This document shows positions 1 to 8,400 of a DNA stretch of 26,151 nucleotides, in pieces (position 1 is the first letter of the stretch; every line of letters begins with the position of its first letter). Source of the DNA: a virus. The DNA lies in IMG/VR virus record IMGVR_UViG_3300020205_001580, positions 1-26,151 of that record, one strand, 5' to 3'. Both the position numbers and the translations under genes were made by a program. Below the pieces are notes generated by a model. It was given only the letters and a program-made list of their open reading frames with translations, had not been told where the DNA came from and ran no database searches.

Positions 1-1
1 A

Positions 2-421
2 CGTAAGTATCGTGCTATCAAGTCTAACTTGAAGTTCTATGCTGGTACAGACGCATTCCAGGGAATCGTTAAGAATAACGGTACTCTAGCAGACGCAGTT
101 GCTGAAGCATTTGCTTCACAAGCTGGCGGAACTCCAATGAATCGTCAAGCATACCTTGATGGTGGAGCACAGACATTCGGTGGAGCACGTACAACACGTG
201 TTCTCGGAATTGACGTACAAGAAGTTCCTTACTACCCTGCAGGATATGTTGACTTGACATTCCCACAGAACCGTGTATGGGGATTCCAGCGTGACATCAC
301 TGTTAACCGTGAATACAAGCCAAAGAAGGATACTGTAGAATACACAGTCTTCGTTCGCTTCGGTATTACATGGGAAGAGCAAGATGCTATCGCATACGCT
401 GATGCTGCATCAGATGCATAA
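2..421 (+). CDS. Major capsid protein, HK97 fold, C-terminal part (5' end outside window)
   Basis: The frame is open from the first bases of the window and the visible 139 codons are the end of a larger gene. A TTG at 29 is not needed as a start because the frame continues upstream without a stop. HK97-type capsid subunits build the icosahedral head. The visible tail end has the expected ending of that family: a stretch reading LTFPQNRVWGFQRDI followed by charged residues and a last strand ending in FVRFGITWEEQDAIAYAD, which fits the A-domain and C-terminal strands that close the capsomer. Codons are visibly more GC-ending (tac, ttc, cgt) than in most other genes here, as expected for the most abundant virion protein. 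The connector and tail genes that follow support the call. The family assignment is from recognition, not a search. Confidence 0.85.
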   Translation, partial: RKYRAIKSNLKFYAGTDAFQGIVKNNGTLADAVAEAFASQAGGTPMNRQAYLDGGAQTFGGARTTRVLGIDVQEVPYYPAGYVDLTFPQNRVWGFQRDITVNREYKPKKDTVEYTVFVRFGITWEEQDAIAYADAASDA

Positions 422-444
422 TCTGTAAACAGTAAAAATTTTAG

Positions 445-474
445 GGGGAGTAGGAGTTAATTCTCTTACTCCCC
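445..474 (+). terminator. Hairpin after the capsid gene, probable transcription terminator
   Basis: A 12-base arm (445-456, GGGGAGTAGGAG) pairs with 463-474 (CTCTTACTCCCC) with a single G-T wobble, around a 6-base loop TTAATT. It lies 23 bases after the capsid stop codon. The bases after it (TTATTAACTT) are AT-rich but not a clean T run, so termination may be partial, or the hairpin may protect the 3' end of capsid mRNA. A promoter-like site follows immediately. Confidence 0.6.
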
Positions 475-488
475 TTATTAACTTATAA

Positions 489-497
489 TGATATAAT
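489..497 (+). promoter_or_regulatory. Extended -10 promoter TGATATAAT
   Basis: TG-A-TATAAT lies just after the capsid hairpin and 18 bases before the next ATG. No convincing -35 box is visible, which is normal for extended -10 promoters. Transcription would start near 504, leaving a 12-base leader that just includes the AGGAGG ribosome site at 505-510. The same TGnTATA(A/C)T pattern recurs in four other spacers in this window. A second TATAAT at 484-489 overlaps it. Confidence 0.6.
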
Positions 498-515
498 ACT
501 ATTTAGGAGGAAATA

Positions 516-971
516 ATGGAAAATATAAATGAAAATTCAACTGTAGAAGAAAATATTGAAACTCCAGTTGTTGAAGAAGTACCAGAGGTTGTTGAAGCCC
601 CTGTAGTTAATGAACCAGTAATTGAAGCACCTGTTGCAGAAGAGCCAATTATTGAACAAGCACCAACAGCAATTGATACATCAGATTTTGGAAAATCAAG
701 TTCTGAGCCACAAGCAGTTGGTCAAGTAGATAGTGGTGCAATTGGAGTTACAGCAGCACCAGCATCACCAAAACCATCCAAGAAATCAAAGATCGATCCA
801 AATGAAGAAACAGTTGCAGTTAAGTCAACAAAAAATGTTTCATGGCCAGGAGTCGGTAAAGTTTATGTTGGAATCAACATTGTGACAAAGAGTGCTGCTG
901 ATCAGTGGGTAACTCGTTCACATATTACACTTGCCACACCTGAAGAAGTTGCTAAGGAATTTGGTAAGTAA
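516..971 (+). CDS. Small capsid-adjacent protein with Pro/Glu/Val-rich N-terminus (possible head accessory protein)
   Basis: This is a 151-residue protein. ATG 516 is preceded by a strong AGGAGG at 505-510 with 5-base spacing. Residues about 8-50 are a low-complexity acidic repeat rich in Glu, Pro, Val and Ala (units like EAPV, EEPI, NEPV), probably extended and disordered. Residues about 51-100 are a Ser/Pro/Lys linker. The last 50 residues form a small folded domain with NVSWPGVGKVYVGINIV and a TPEEVAKEFG ending. I recall similar C-terminal domains in small proteins next to capsid genes in actinophages, but I do not know a proven function. Its place right after the capsid gene, with its own promoter, suggests a head decoration or head-tail accessory role. 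That role is inferred from context only. Confidence 0.7.
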   Translation: MENINENSTVEENIETPVVEEVPEVVEAPVVNEPVIEAPVAEEPIIEQAPTAIDTSDFGKSSSEPQAVGQVDSGAIGVTAAPASPKPSKKSKIDPNEETVAVKSTKNVSWPGVGKVYVGINIVTKSAADQWVTRSHITLATPEEVAKEFGK

Positions 972-974
972 TTC

Positions 975-1895
975 ATGGAGATATTGAGAGTTCCGCCATA
1001 TGATGATATTCTTGTAAGATTTGTTGTCCCAACAGGTTATACTGATGCAGACATCTATGCAAGAGTAACAGATATGGCGGATCTTTCATTCCAAGTCTTA
1101 GAATTTTTAGAATGGTCTACAGGAGATAATATAGATATATATCTTCCAGGAAGATACGACAATGACTACAGAGTAGAGATTTTTACGATTGGCGAGTCCG
1201 AGAGTGAAGAATTAATTCACGAAGAATACTATGAACTAATCCGACCATATGTAGACCCAAACACATTAGGAACAACGGCATCAGAAATTGCTGAATACAC
1301 AACATTAGAATTAGTAGCAAGATCAATTATAGATACTTTTGTTCCAGAAGGTTTTTATAATAAAAAAATAACAGTAGTTGGTACTGGAAATGGAACAGAT
1401 TACTTTTCTTTGTGGAACAAAGTTTATAGAGTATTTAAAGTATACGAGAATAACGAACTAGTTTATGACAGATCGACTCCAGATACTAATGAGTATGAAT
1501 ATATAATTACAGCAGATAAAACAGCTATACAAAAAGTAGTCGTTGGCGGATTAAACCGATATGAATCAACTGGGCCAAACCTTATTTCCGCAAGAGGAGA
1601 TCTTGGATACTACGGCTATGATGGTGTTGCGTTTCCACAAGGATATGACTATACTTTTGTTGTTGATCAAGGCTATCTAACAGTTCCAGCGGACATTGAA
1701 TATGCCTCAAAACTTTTGCTTGAAGATTTGAAATGTGGCAAGTTAGATTACTATAAGAGATATGTCACAGCATACAATACAGATCAGTTTAGAATTCAGT
1801 TTGACAAGACAATGTTTGATGGTACTGGTAACTTCTTGGTAGATAAGATACTGGAGAAGTATATTAAAACCATTACCAAACCAGGGATAATTTAA
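975..1895 (+). CDS. Head-tail connector/adaptor protein (neck)
   Basis: This is a 306-residue protein starting at ATG 975, three bases after the previous stop, with only a weak ribosome site (GGTAAG). It probably docks on the portal ring and joins the filled head to the tail. Residues about 1-85 look like a beta-rich domain (DILVRFVVP, IDIYLPG, YRVEIFTIG). From about residue 100 helices resemble the adaptor fold of HK97 gp6-type connectors (LGTTASEIAEYTTLELVARSI), and the C-terminal part resembles actinophage head-to-tail adaptors (VPADIEYASKLLLEDLKCG). It is longer than simple gp6-like adaptors because of the extra beta-rich middle. Position between the capsid gene and the stopper-like gene fits. 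It shares a TAATG stop-start overlap with the next gene, so translation is probably coupled. The general role is likely; the exact family is less certain. Confidence 0.6.
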   Translation: MEILRVPPYDDILVRFVVPTGYTDADIYARVTDMADLSFQVLEFLEWSTGDNIDIYLPGRYDNDYRVEIFTIGESESEELIHEEYYELIRPYVDPNTLGTTASEIAEYTTLELVARSIIDTFVPEGFYNKKITVVGTGNGTDYFSLWNKVYRVFKVYENNELVYDRSTPDTNEYEYIITADKTAIQKVVVGGLNRYESTGPNLISARGDLGYYGYDGVAFPQGYDYTFVVDQGYLTVPADIEYASKLLLEDLKCGKLDYYKRYVTAYNTDQFRIQFDKTMFDGTGNFLVDKILEKYIKTITKPGII

Positions 1896-2341
1896 TGATA
1901 TGCGAAGAGCCAGATTTTATATTCCCAATGCAAGCAGATATTTACTATCCAATTGTTGAACAAGGCGCATATGGTAATGTTAAGAAGCAGTGGATTTTAG
2001 ATAAAACAATTGCAGGCAGCTTTGCCTCAGCTGGATCAGCATTTAAAGAAGAAGTGACTCCCAATGTAAACATTACTCAAGAGTCTTTGCTTCTCGGTAG
2101 AGTTAAAACAGATATTAGAATTTCAAGTCATGATTCAAAAAATTCAATTACAAATATTATTGTTACAAATATTCGTGATAAAAATTGTAATGAAATCTAT
2201 GTTGAAACTTCTGGCGTAAGATCTGGAAAGCCCACTATCTTTGAAGTAGCTACAGTAGAGCCTTTTGTAGGGCCTTTTGGTGGAGTAGAATATTATAAGA
2301 TTGTTATACGTCGCTCTGAAAATCAGGCAGTAGACCTATGA
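1895..2341 (+). CDS. Head-tail stopper / head-closure-like protein
   Basis: This is a 148-residue protein whose ATG overlaps the preceding stop by one base (TAATG at 1893-1897). It is likely the second neck ring that closes the head after packaging and gives the tail its docking surface. The order in the sequence fits head-closure beta-barrel proteins: an N-terminal strand ADIYYPIVEQGAYGNVKKQW, a polar middle with many short strands, and an ending TIFEVATVEPFVGPFGGVEY followed by a YKIVIRRSE strand. The length is typical of stopper proteins. It ends in an ATGA overlap with the next gene. Four conserved connector-sized genes in a row (975-3581) is the usual siphovirus neck cluster, and this one is in the stopper position. 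It could instead be a general minor capsid or joining protein. Confidence 0.55.
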   Translation: MICEEPDFIFPMQADIYYPIVEQGAYGNVKKQWILDKTIAGSFASAGSAFKEEVTPNVNITQESLLLGRVKTDIRISSHDSKNSITNIIVTNIRDKNCNEIYVETSGVRSGKPTIFEVATVEPFVGPFGGVEYYKIVIRRSENQAVDL

Positions 2342-3009
2342 AACTAACAATGAACAATAAATTATTTATGAAAGATATGAACAATATTATGGAGTATTCT
2401 TTTGGATTTTTAGAAGGAGTTCAAAGAGGTAAAACCGTTTTATACAAAACTTTGGGTCCACAAATTGCAGAGATGGCTTCCAACTTTATTGACTCTAACG
2501 CAAGAATGAATCCAGAAAACCTACACCATGTTTATGAATGGTATAGGACTGGTAGCCCAGACGCAAGACTATTTGACATTGATTATGTTGTTAGTAATTT
2601 AGGAATTACGTTTAACAGTAAGTTTAAACAATCAACCACGATTAAGGATGGCTCTTATGTGCCATTCTACAATAAAGCAACAATTATGGAGAGTGGAGCA
2701 CCAGTAGTAATTATGCCTAAGAAAGCCAATGCTTTAAGGTTTGAAATTGATGGAGAGGCTATTTATACAAAAAATCCAGTGACTGTAGATAATCCTGGTG
2801 GTAACTCAGCAGGTCAATTTGAGAATGTGGTTGATATGTTTTTTAATGTATATTTTAGGCAAACATTTTTAAGAGTTACGGGATTAGATAAACACTTTAA
2901 GAATCCATCAGTATTTAAAAGAAATATTAAAAGAGGAAAAAGTCAAGGCCGTTCGGCAGGAATTCAAACAGGATTCCAATGGGTTGCAAATGCGGGGGTA
3001 TTAGGATAA
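2338..3009 (+). CDS. HK97 gp10-like neck / tail-completion protein
   Basis: This is a 223-residue protein starting at ATG 2338, overlapping the previous stop by four bases (ATGA). Tail-completion proteins sit at the top of the tail tube and let finished tails bind heads. An N-terminal helix of about 50 residues is followed by NPENLHHVYEWYRTGS, then a strand-rich core with VPFYNKATIMESGAPVVI, a GQFENVVDMFFNVYF helix, and a very basic C-terminus (FKRNIKRGKSQGR). The helix-then-beta layout with an ESG-type turn resembles gp10-like minor structural proteins. The basic tail could contact DNA or a neighbouring ring. It links to the next gene by TAATG at 3007-3011. Role is inferred mainly from order and general layout. 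Confidence 0.5.
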   Translation: MKLTMNNKLFMKDMNNIMEYSFGFLEGVQRGKTVLYKTLGPQIAEMASNFIDSNARMNPENLHHVYEWYRTGSPDARLFDIDYVVSNLGITFNSKFKQSTTIKDGSYVPFYNKATIMESGAPVVIMPKKANALRFEIDGEAIYTKNPVTVDNPGGNSAGQFENVVDMFFNVYFRQTFLRVTGLDKHFKNPSVFKRNIKRGKSQGRSAGIQTGFQWVANAGVLG

Positions 3010-3581
3010 TGGCAAACAACGATCTATTAAACACACCAGTCTTGTGGATTAACAAATATCTACAGAGTCAGATTCAGCTGGTAGCTGATATTGAAACACC
3101 CTTTTTCCCATCTACACCTTCTACCATCAATGATTTAACTCAGTATTTCCCAGATGGCGGAGTGATGGCTACTTGGGATAGATTGATTAAAATGAATAAA
3201 AAAGGTTTCCCACATATAAAGTGTGAGCAACTATTATATTATTTTTATGCTACCGCAGAAAATACAGTATTGAATATGATTAAAACTCAGGAAGCAGTTT
3301 TAAGATTAATGGATAGATTTGATGAAACAGCAGAAGAAATTAACGCATGGTGTGCAAATAGACAAATACAGTTAGACGATGGATCCGTCATAGATAACAT
3401 GTTCTATTTTCACAATTTTAAAGTCTATCAACTGGAAGAAACCAGAGACATCATTGATTTTGGAACGGCAAGGACTTACGGTGGGAATAAGATAATCATA
3501 GATTTTGACTACCACCAAATGCCAGACTTAATTAACACAGAAGGACCAGAGAGCCGTTTGGCTACTAAAATAATTATATAA
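3009..3581 (+). CDS. Tail terminator-like protein
   Basis: I choose ATG 3009 (190 residues), which overlaps the preceding stop as TAATG. An in-frame ATG at 2979 would add ten Cys/Gly-rich residues buried in the end of the previous gene and is less likely. The protein lies directly before the major tail tube gene, where the tail terminator ring protein that caps a tube of correct length is usually encoded. Visible features are an N-terminal helix (LWINKYLQSQIQL), a FPDGGVMATWDRLIKM segment, a strand-helix region (CEQLLYYFYATAENTVLNM) and a C-terminal pair of strands (KIIIDFDYHQMPDL). The alpha/beta order is compatible with tail terminators, but sequence alone does not prove it. No good stop-associated hairpin follows, only a promoter-like site. 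Confidence 0.5.
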   Translation: MANNDLLNTPVLWINKYLQSQIQLVADIETPFFPSTPSTINDLTQYFPDGGVMATWDRLIKMNKKGFPHIKCEQLLYYFYATAENTVLNMIKTQEAVLRLMDRFDETAEEINAWCANRQIQLDDGSVIDNMFYFHNFKVYQLEETRDIIDFGTARTYGGNKIIIDFDYHQMPDLINTEGPESRLATKIII

Positions 3582-3587
3582 AACCCG

Positions 3588-3596
3588 TGTTATACT
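3588..3596 (+). promoter_or_regulatory. Extended -10 promoter TGTTATACT before the major tail protein
   Basis: TG-T-TATACT lies 7 bases after the preceding stop and 53 bases before the major tail protein ATG. Transcription would start near 3603 and give a 47-base leader with the ribosome site GAGGTGG. The site also lies in a small inverted repeat (CGTGTT 3587-3592, AACACG 3608-3613) that may be incidental. It is one of five sites in the window sharing this pattern. Confidence 0.55.
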
Positions 3597-3649
3597 TTAT
3601 ATGAGGAAACACGCCCACAATTTAATACAATCGAAAGAGGTGGAAAATT

Positions 3650-4324
3650 ATGGCATATTCAAGAGGCGACAGTACTAACATTATCGTTGGTGCAGCAGCA
3701 CTTTTTACATATAATGAAGGCGTCCTAACAGATGCCGACCTTCCAGCGTATGCAGATGGAAAATCTTTTAAAGATTCTCTATCTGGTTATGCAGGACAGG
3801 CAGCGGGAGATGCTACAAAAGCAGCAGACTTCCGTAACGTTGGTTACACAATGAACGGTTTGGAAATTCAATTCCAGCCAGATTTCGGCGAAGTTGCTGT
3901 AGATCAGGTTCTTGACGTAGCAAAGTTGTTCAAGCAAGGTATGCAGGTTAACCTAAATACTACATTTGCTGAATCAACATTAGAAAATCTTTTGTTTGCA
4001 ATTGCAGGCAAGGGTGACGAATCAGCTAACCCAGATCTAACAACAGTTGCAGGAAATCCAACACTTAACCTTTCAGCAGGAGACATCGGAGAATGTCCAG
4101 TTGAGCGTGGTTTGGTAGCAGTAGGTCCAGGTACAGGTGACTGTTCAATCGGATCTGAATTGGAAAGAATTTATGTTGCATACCGTGCACTCTCAATTGA
4201 GAATGTTTCAGTATCAGCAAAGCGTGATGAAGCAACAATGTTTGAAGTTTCATTCCGTCTACTTCCAAATGATGATGCATCATACGGTAAGATCGTAGAT
4301 CGCACAATTCCAGCAGCATCATAA
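3650..4324 (+). CDS. Major tail tube protein
   Basis: This is a 224-residue protein preceded by GAGGTGG with 6-base spacing to ATG 3650, plus its own promoter and a downstream terminator, so it is a single-gene unit. It should form the stacked rings of the non-contractile tail tube through which DNA passes. The start MAYSRGDSTNIIVGAAALF, a long strand-rich middle (GYTMNGLEIQFQPDFGEVAV), a helix-loop with TTFAESTLENLLFAIAG, and a final strand ending FEVSFRLLPND are the layout of tail tube proteins in this phage group. Position between the terminator-like gene and the tail chaperones plus tape measure gene is diagnostic. Codons end in C or G much more often than in neighbouring genes (ttc, gac, cgt), matching the capsid gene and expected for very high expression. 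Confidence 0.87.
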   Translation: MAYSRGDSTNIIVGAAALFTYNEGVLTDADLPAYADGKSFKDSLSGYAGQAAGDATKAADFRNVGYTMNGLEIQFQPDFGEVAVDQVLDVAKLFKQGMQVNLNTTFAESTLENLLFAIAGKGDESANPDLTTVAGNPTLNLSAGDIGECPVERGLVAVGPGTGDCSIGSELERIYVAYRALSIENVSVSAKRDEATMFEVSFRLLPNDDASYGKIVDRTIPAAS

Positions 4325-4344
4325 TACAACTTAATAATACAAGG

Positions 4345-4384
4345 TTGCCCTTCATTTTCGGATGCGGGGCAATTTTGTTTTTGG
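4345..4384 (+). terminator. Rho-independent terminator after the major tail protein
   Basis: TTGCCC (4345-4350) pairs with GGGCAA (4367-4372). An inner CAT/ATG pair closes a TTTCGG loop, and TTTTGTTTTT follows directly. It lies 20 bases after the major tail protein stop. The T run merges into the next promoter (TGGTATACT at 4382), so terminator and promoter share bases. Confidence 0.8.
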
Positions 4385-4390
4385 TATACT
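4382..4390 (+). promoter_or_regulatory. Extended -10 promoter TGGTATACT giving a leaderless transcript
   Basis: TG-G-TATACT ends 6 bases before ATG 4397. Counting seven bases from the end of the -10 box puts the transcript start exactly on the A of the ATG. No ribosome site exists upstream; the bases are the terminator T run. The gene is therefore expected to be read from a leaderless mRNA. The start of transcription is inferred from spacing. Confidence 0.65.
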
Positions 4391-4396
4391 ATATTA

Positions 4397-5083
4397 ATGG
4401 CAACAACAATATATGATAGTGAATTAATAACATTAGTCGATGGCACACAAATTTACCTAACCCCATTAAAAATAAAGTATTTAAGACAGTTTATGATAGC
4501 TTTTGAAGATGTAAAAAAGACTGGAAATGATATAGATGCTATTGCCAGCCTTGTTGAATGTGCCAGAATAGCAATGCAGCAATACCTTCCAAGAATTAAA
4601 ACAGTTGAAGAGTTAGAGGATATTGTTAATATGCCTAACATTTATAAAATTTTAGATATAGCAGCGGGAATTAAAATAAATAGTAAATCAGAAGAACCAG
4701 TCAAACAGCAAGCAGTAGAAAGTGGATCTTCCTGGGACACCCTTGATTTAGCAGCACTAGAATCAGAGTTATTTTTGCTGGGGATTTGGAAAGACTACGA
4801 AGAATTAGAAGAGTCATTAAGTATGCCAGAATTAACAGCAACCTTAAATATTAAAAGAGATTCAGATTACAATGATAAAAAGTTTATGGCAGCAATGCAG
4901 GGTGTAGATTTAGATAAAGAAAGTGGTAAAAGTAATAAAAATGCTTGGGAAGAAATGAAGGCCAGAGTATATAGTGGTGGTATGGCTGCCAACGCAAATG
5001 ATGTTTTAGCCCTTCAAGGAGTCAATGCACAGAAGGCTGGTTTTGGTATCGGCATGGGCTTAAGTTATGAAAGAATTGATTAA
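4397..5083 (+). CDS. Tail assembly chaperone, long form (G-domain plus T-domain in one frame)
   Basis: This is a 228-residue protein. Residues about 9-92 are homologous to the separate protein of the next gene (DGT, PLKI, LR, FM, IAM, LEDI, YKI and DIA matches line up). Residues about 110-175 carry a second domain (SWDTLDLAALESELFLLGIW, then MPELTATLNIKRDSDYNDKK and AAMQGVDL) that I recognise from the C-terminal part of actinophage tail chaperones. Such chaperones coat the tape measure protein and recruit tube subunits but leave the finished tail. In most siphoviruses this long form arises by ribosomal frameshift from the short one; here it is one continuous frame and comes first. It has no ribosome site and appears leaderless. 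The final 35 residues are Gly/Ala-rich. Family call is good; the domain boundary is approximate. Confidence 0.8.
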   Translation: MATTIYDSELITLVDGTQIYLTPLKIKYLRQFMIAFEDVKKTGNDIDAIASLVECARIAMQQYLPRIKTVEELEDIVNMPNIYKILDIAAGIKINSKSEEPVKQQAVESGSSWDTLDLAALESELFLLGIWKDYEELEESLSMPELTATLNIKRDSDYNDKKFMAAMQGVDLDKESGKSNKNAWEEMKARVYSGGMAANANDVLALQGVNAQKAGFGIGMGLSYERID

Positions 5084-5099
5084 GAAATAAGCTCCTCTG

Positions 5100-5108
5100 T
5101 GGTATAAT
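5100..5108 (+). promoter_or_regulatory. Extended -10 promoter TGGTATAAT before the short tail chaperone
   Basis: TG-G-TATAAT lies 16 bases after the previous stop and 26 before ATG 5135. The expected start near 5115 leaves a 20-base leader with a perfect AGGAGG (5123-5128). This is the best match to consensus in the window, identical to the site at 23534. A TTGATT at 5076-5081 is too far upstream to be a standard -35. Confidence 0.7.
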
Positions 5109-5134
5109 TAATTTACTAATATAGGAGGATACAC

Positions 5135-5461
5135 ATGGCAACTAAGCCACTAGAACCAAATCAAGTACTATTCCTTGACGGAACAATTGTAACAGCAGGT
5201 CCACTTAAGATTTCTTTGTTGAGACCATTCATGAATAAGTTCCAGGAACTAAATACAGTATCAGAAAATAACGATCAATCAATGGATATCTTGCTAGATT
5301 GCGTACTAATTGCAATGAAGCAATACAAGCCAGATCTAGCAGAAGATAGAGCAAAGTTAGAAGATATTATTGATCTTCCAACAGTATACAAGATTGTGGA
5401 TATTGCTTCTGGAGTTCCGACTACGGACCCAACAGCAATTGTTAATGCTTTAGGCAAGTAA
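5135..5461 (+). CDS. Tail assembly chaperone, short form (G-domain only)
   Basis: This is a 108-residue protein with AGGAGG at 5123-5128, 6 bases before ATG 5135. By eye about 31 of some 86 residues match the N-terminal domain of the preceding gene, including LDGT, PLKI, LR.FM, IAM.QY, LEDI, YKI.DIA and a final G. It lacks the second domain and ends at a normal TAA. It should be the abundant short chaperone that coats the tape measure protein during tail assembly. I looked for a slippery heptamer near its end that could produce a longer product and saw none. Codons are more GC-ending than in the long-form gene, fitting higher expression. A short spacer (5462-5484) then leads to the tape measure gene, the standard neighbour. 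Confidence 0.8.
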   Translation: MATKPLEPNQVLFLDGTIVTAGPLKISLLRPFMNKFQELNTVSENNDQSMDILLDCVLIAMKQYKPDLAEDRAKLEDIIDLPTVYKIVDIASGVPTTDPTAIVNALGK

Positions 5462-5484
5462 ATGAAAAGGCGGTGTCGTGAATA

Positions 5485-8400
5485 GTGTCAGATATAAACT
5501 CCAATATACGGATTGAATTTGACACTGGCACGGCGCTTGCTCAGCTTCGTAATCTACAAGCGGGGCTTTCTAAATTCCATCAAACTTTAGCTGAAGGAAA
5601 TCTAGCTGCAGCAAATGCCCAAAAGGGTTTAACTGCAAGCATGATCCAGTCCATCAATGCTACTGGAAAATTTTCAGCAAGTCAAAAAACTGTAGCAACA
5701 AGTACTCAAGCATTTACAACTGCGCTTGAAAAAAATCAGTTAAGCATGAAGGAATATTTTAGATATTCCGCAGCAGCTGCTACAGCAAACACAAAGTTAT
5801 TAACAAAAGCCTTTGCAGCTGAGCGTGAAATTCTTAACCGTGCTCGTAGAGATAGAGTTAAAGCACTTCAGTCACAATATATTCAACTAAACGGTGCGAC
5901 AGGTGCTTTTGCTAAGACAATTCAAGTCATGCCAAAAAGCCTTGCAATGGTTAATGGAAAGTTTACTGAGCTTGGAACTAGAATTCAATATGCTGCTCAA
6001 AGGCAACAGTTCTTAAATCAGTTACTAAAACAAGGCTCCACTCAGCTTCTTAACTTTGGTAAGAATATGCAGTGGGCTGGTCGTCAGTTGATGGTTGGTC
6101 TAACGATGCCACTTGGAATGTTGGCGGGAGCTGCAGCAAAAGCATTTAGAGAATTAGAAAAAGAAACAGTAGCATTTAGACGTGTTTATGGAGACATGTT
6201 TACAAGCGATGCTGAGACAGATGCTGCTATTGAAAATATTAAAAAGATTGGTATGGAATATACTAAATTTGGTATTGCTGTAAAAGATACAATGAACATG
6301 GCAGCAAGTGCTGCAGCAGCAGGTTTTTCTGGAACAGCATTAGAAAATCAAGTTAAACAAGCAAATAAGCTTTCAGTACTTGGTCAGATTGATCAACAAA
6401 AAGCACTTGAAACAACTATCTCTTTACAGAACGCCTTTGGTATTTCATCTGACGAACTAGCAAAGAAGATTAACTTTCTTAACGCAGTAGAAAACCAAAC
6501 AGTTGTATCTCTTGATGACATCACAACCGCAATTCCAAAAGTAGCACCAGTAATTAAACAACTTGGTGGATCAGTAGAAGACCTTGCGTTCTTCCTGACC
6601 GCAATGGAAGAAGGTGGAATAAACGCATCTGAAGGTGCTAACGCACTGAAGTCTGGTTTAGCAGCTTTAATTAATCCAGGGGATAAAGCAACAGCAATGC
6701 TTGCTGGCCTAGGAATTAATATTAAGGGTATTGTTGAAGGAAACGCAGGAGATCTTAAAGGAACAGTAGTTGGCTTTGCTCGTGCACTTGATACACTTGC
6801 TCCACTTCAAAGAGCAAGAGCCATTGAGCAGCTATTTGGAAAATTCCAATTTGCTCGTCTATCTACACTATTTCAAAACGTAACAAAGGATGGATCTCAA
6901 GCAAGTAGAACATTGCAGTTAGCAGGAGCATCTGTTGAAGAGCTTTCAATTTTGTCACAACGAGAAATGAGCAAGGTTGAAGATTCAGTAGGGGTAAAAT
7001 TCCAAAAAGCAATTGAGCAATTCAAAGTTACATTAATGCCAATTGGAAAACAATTCTTAGAAGCAGTTACACCTGTTGTTGAATTTTTTGGAAAGATGCT
7101 TGAAAAGTTTAATGGCTTGGGAGATGGAACTAAAAAGGTTATTGGTATTTTAGTTGCTGCTTTAGGTTTTATTGGCCCAGCTGCTTTGATGGCATTTGGT
7201 TTGCTTGCTAACGGTGCAGCAAACGTAATTAAGTTTTTTGCTATGCTTCGTGGTGGAATTGCAAAATTAAATGGACAAACAAATGTTCTTGGTGCTGGAT
7301 TTGACTATTTGACACAACAAGAAACTGAAAACCTTGCACAATCAAATGCTCTCCACACTTCTCATCAAAGATTAATCTCAGTCTTTAATGTAGAAAAAGG
7401 TTCTTTAGACTCTTTAGCATCTTCATATGCCAATGCAGCAACACAGGCTAGAAGCCTTGCTACAAGCTCTCCAGGACTGTTTGCAGCCCCTGGCGCAGCT
7501 TCAGCGGTAAGTAAGCTACCTAAGACTAGAAAGTACGCAGATGGTGTTTTATCCGTTCCAGGCCCAAAGGGTGCGGGAGACATTCAGCCAGCAATGCTAT
7601 CCCCAGGCGAGTCGGTAATTCCAACAAAGCAGTCTCAAAAGCATCGTGGCTTAATTAAAGCAATTATGGCAGATAACATTCCAGGTCATATTAAAGGAAG
7701 ACTAGGATCATCAGCAAAAAATTCTAAAGTTGATCAATCAAAAGCTTTGCTTAATTCATCTGGAAGACTTGCATCTAATACTTTAATTAGAAATCTAACT
7801 CCACAACAAAAAGAAGCGTATGATAAAACAACAAAAACATTAAGAACTTATAGTGATGACAAAGACGCAAACTTGGCAATTGATAATGCTCTAAAGGCGG
7901 GAGTTCCAAAACAATTATTAGGAAAATCTTTAATAAAACTATGGAAAGATGGTTATTATCCTATAACCAGTCTTAAAAAATATAATTCTTTAACTAAATC
8001 TTTAGCTACAAAAGAGTCTGGAACTTTCTTCAGAGGAACAGGAGTGTCTGGTAAGCAATATTTGCAGAACAAGATGGGAGGCTTACCACCAGAAATATCT
8101 GGTGAAATTTATCAAATTTTAAAAACTTTAAAAGGTGCTGACCAAGCCCAAGCATTAAGTAAATTTGTTGGAAAACCATTTAAGATGCGAACATCTTCTT
8201 GGAGCACTGAGGAATCTATTGCAGGAGGCTTTGCAAAAAATACAAGAGAACGAGCAGTAAGTAAAAAAGATGTTGTGCCATTTACAATTAAAACATCTTT
8301 TAAGGACCAAGATGTAATTCCAGTACACTCGCTATTTAAAAATATGTATAGTCAAAAAGGTGTTCCAGAATCTGAACGAATGTTTGGTGGTAATTTTGTA

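Noticed and set aside
2979-3008. Upstream ATG for the tail terminator-like gene
   Set aside because: It would add an odd Cys/Gly-rich decapeptide and overlap the previous gene by 31 bases. The TAATG at 3007-3011 matches the usual junction here.
3587-3613. Inverted repeat CGTGTT/AACACG as a terminator or operator
   Set aside because: The stem is only six bases with a 15-base loop and no T run. It surrounds a promoter-like site and could be an operator, but there is no second copy to support this.
5380-5484. Programmed frameshift at the end of the short tail chaperone
   Set aside because: No slippery heptamer is visible near the stop, and no chaperone-like C-terminal domain follows in another frame. 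That domain is already in the upstream gene.
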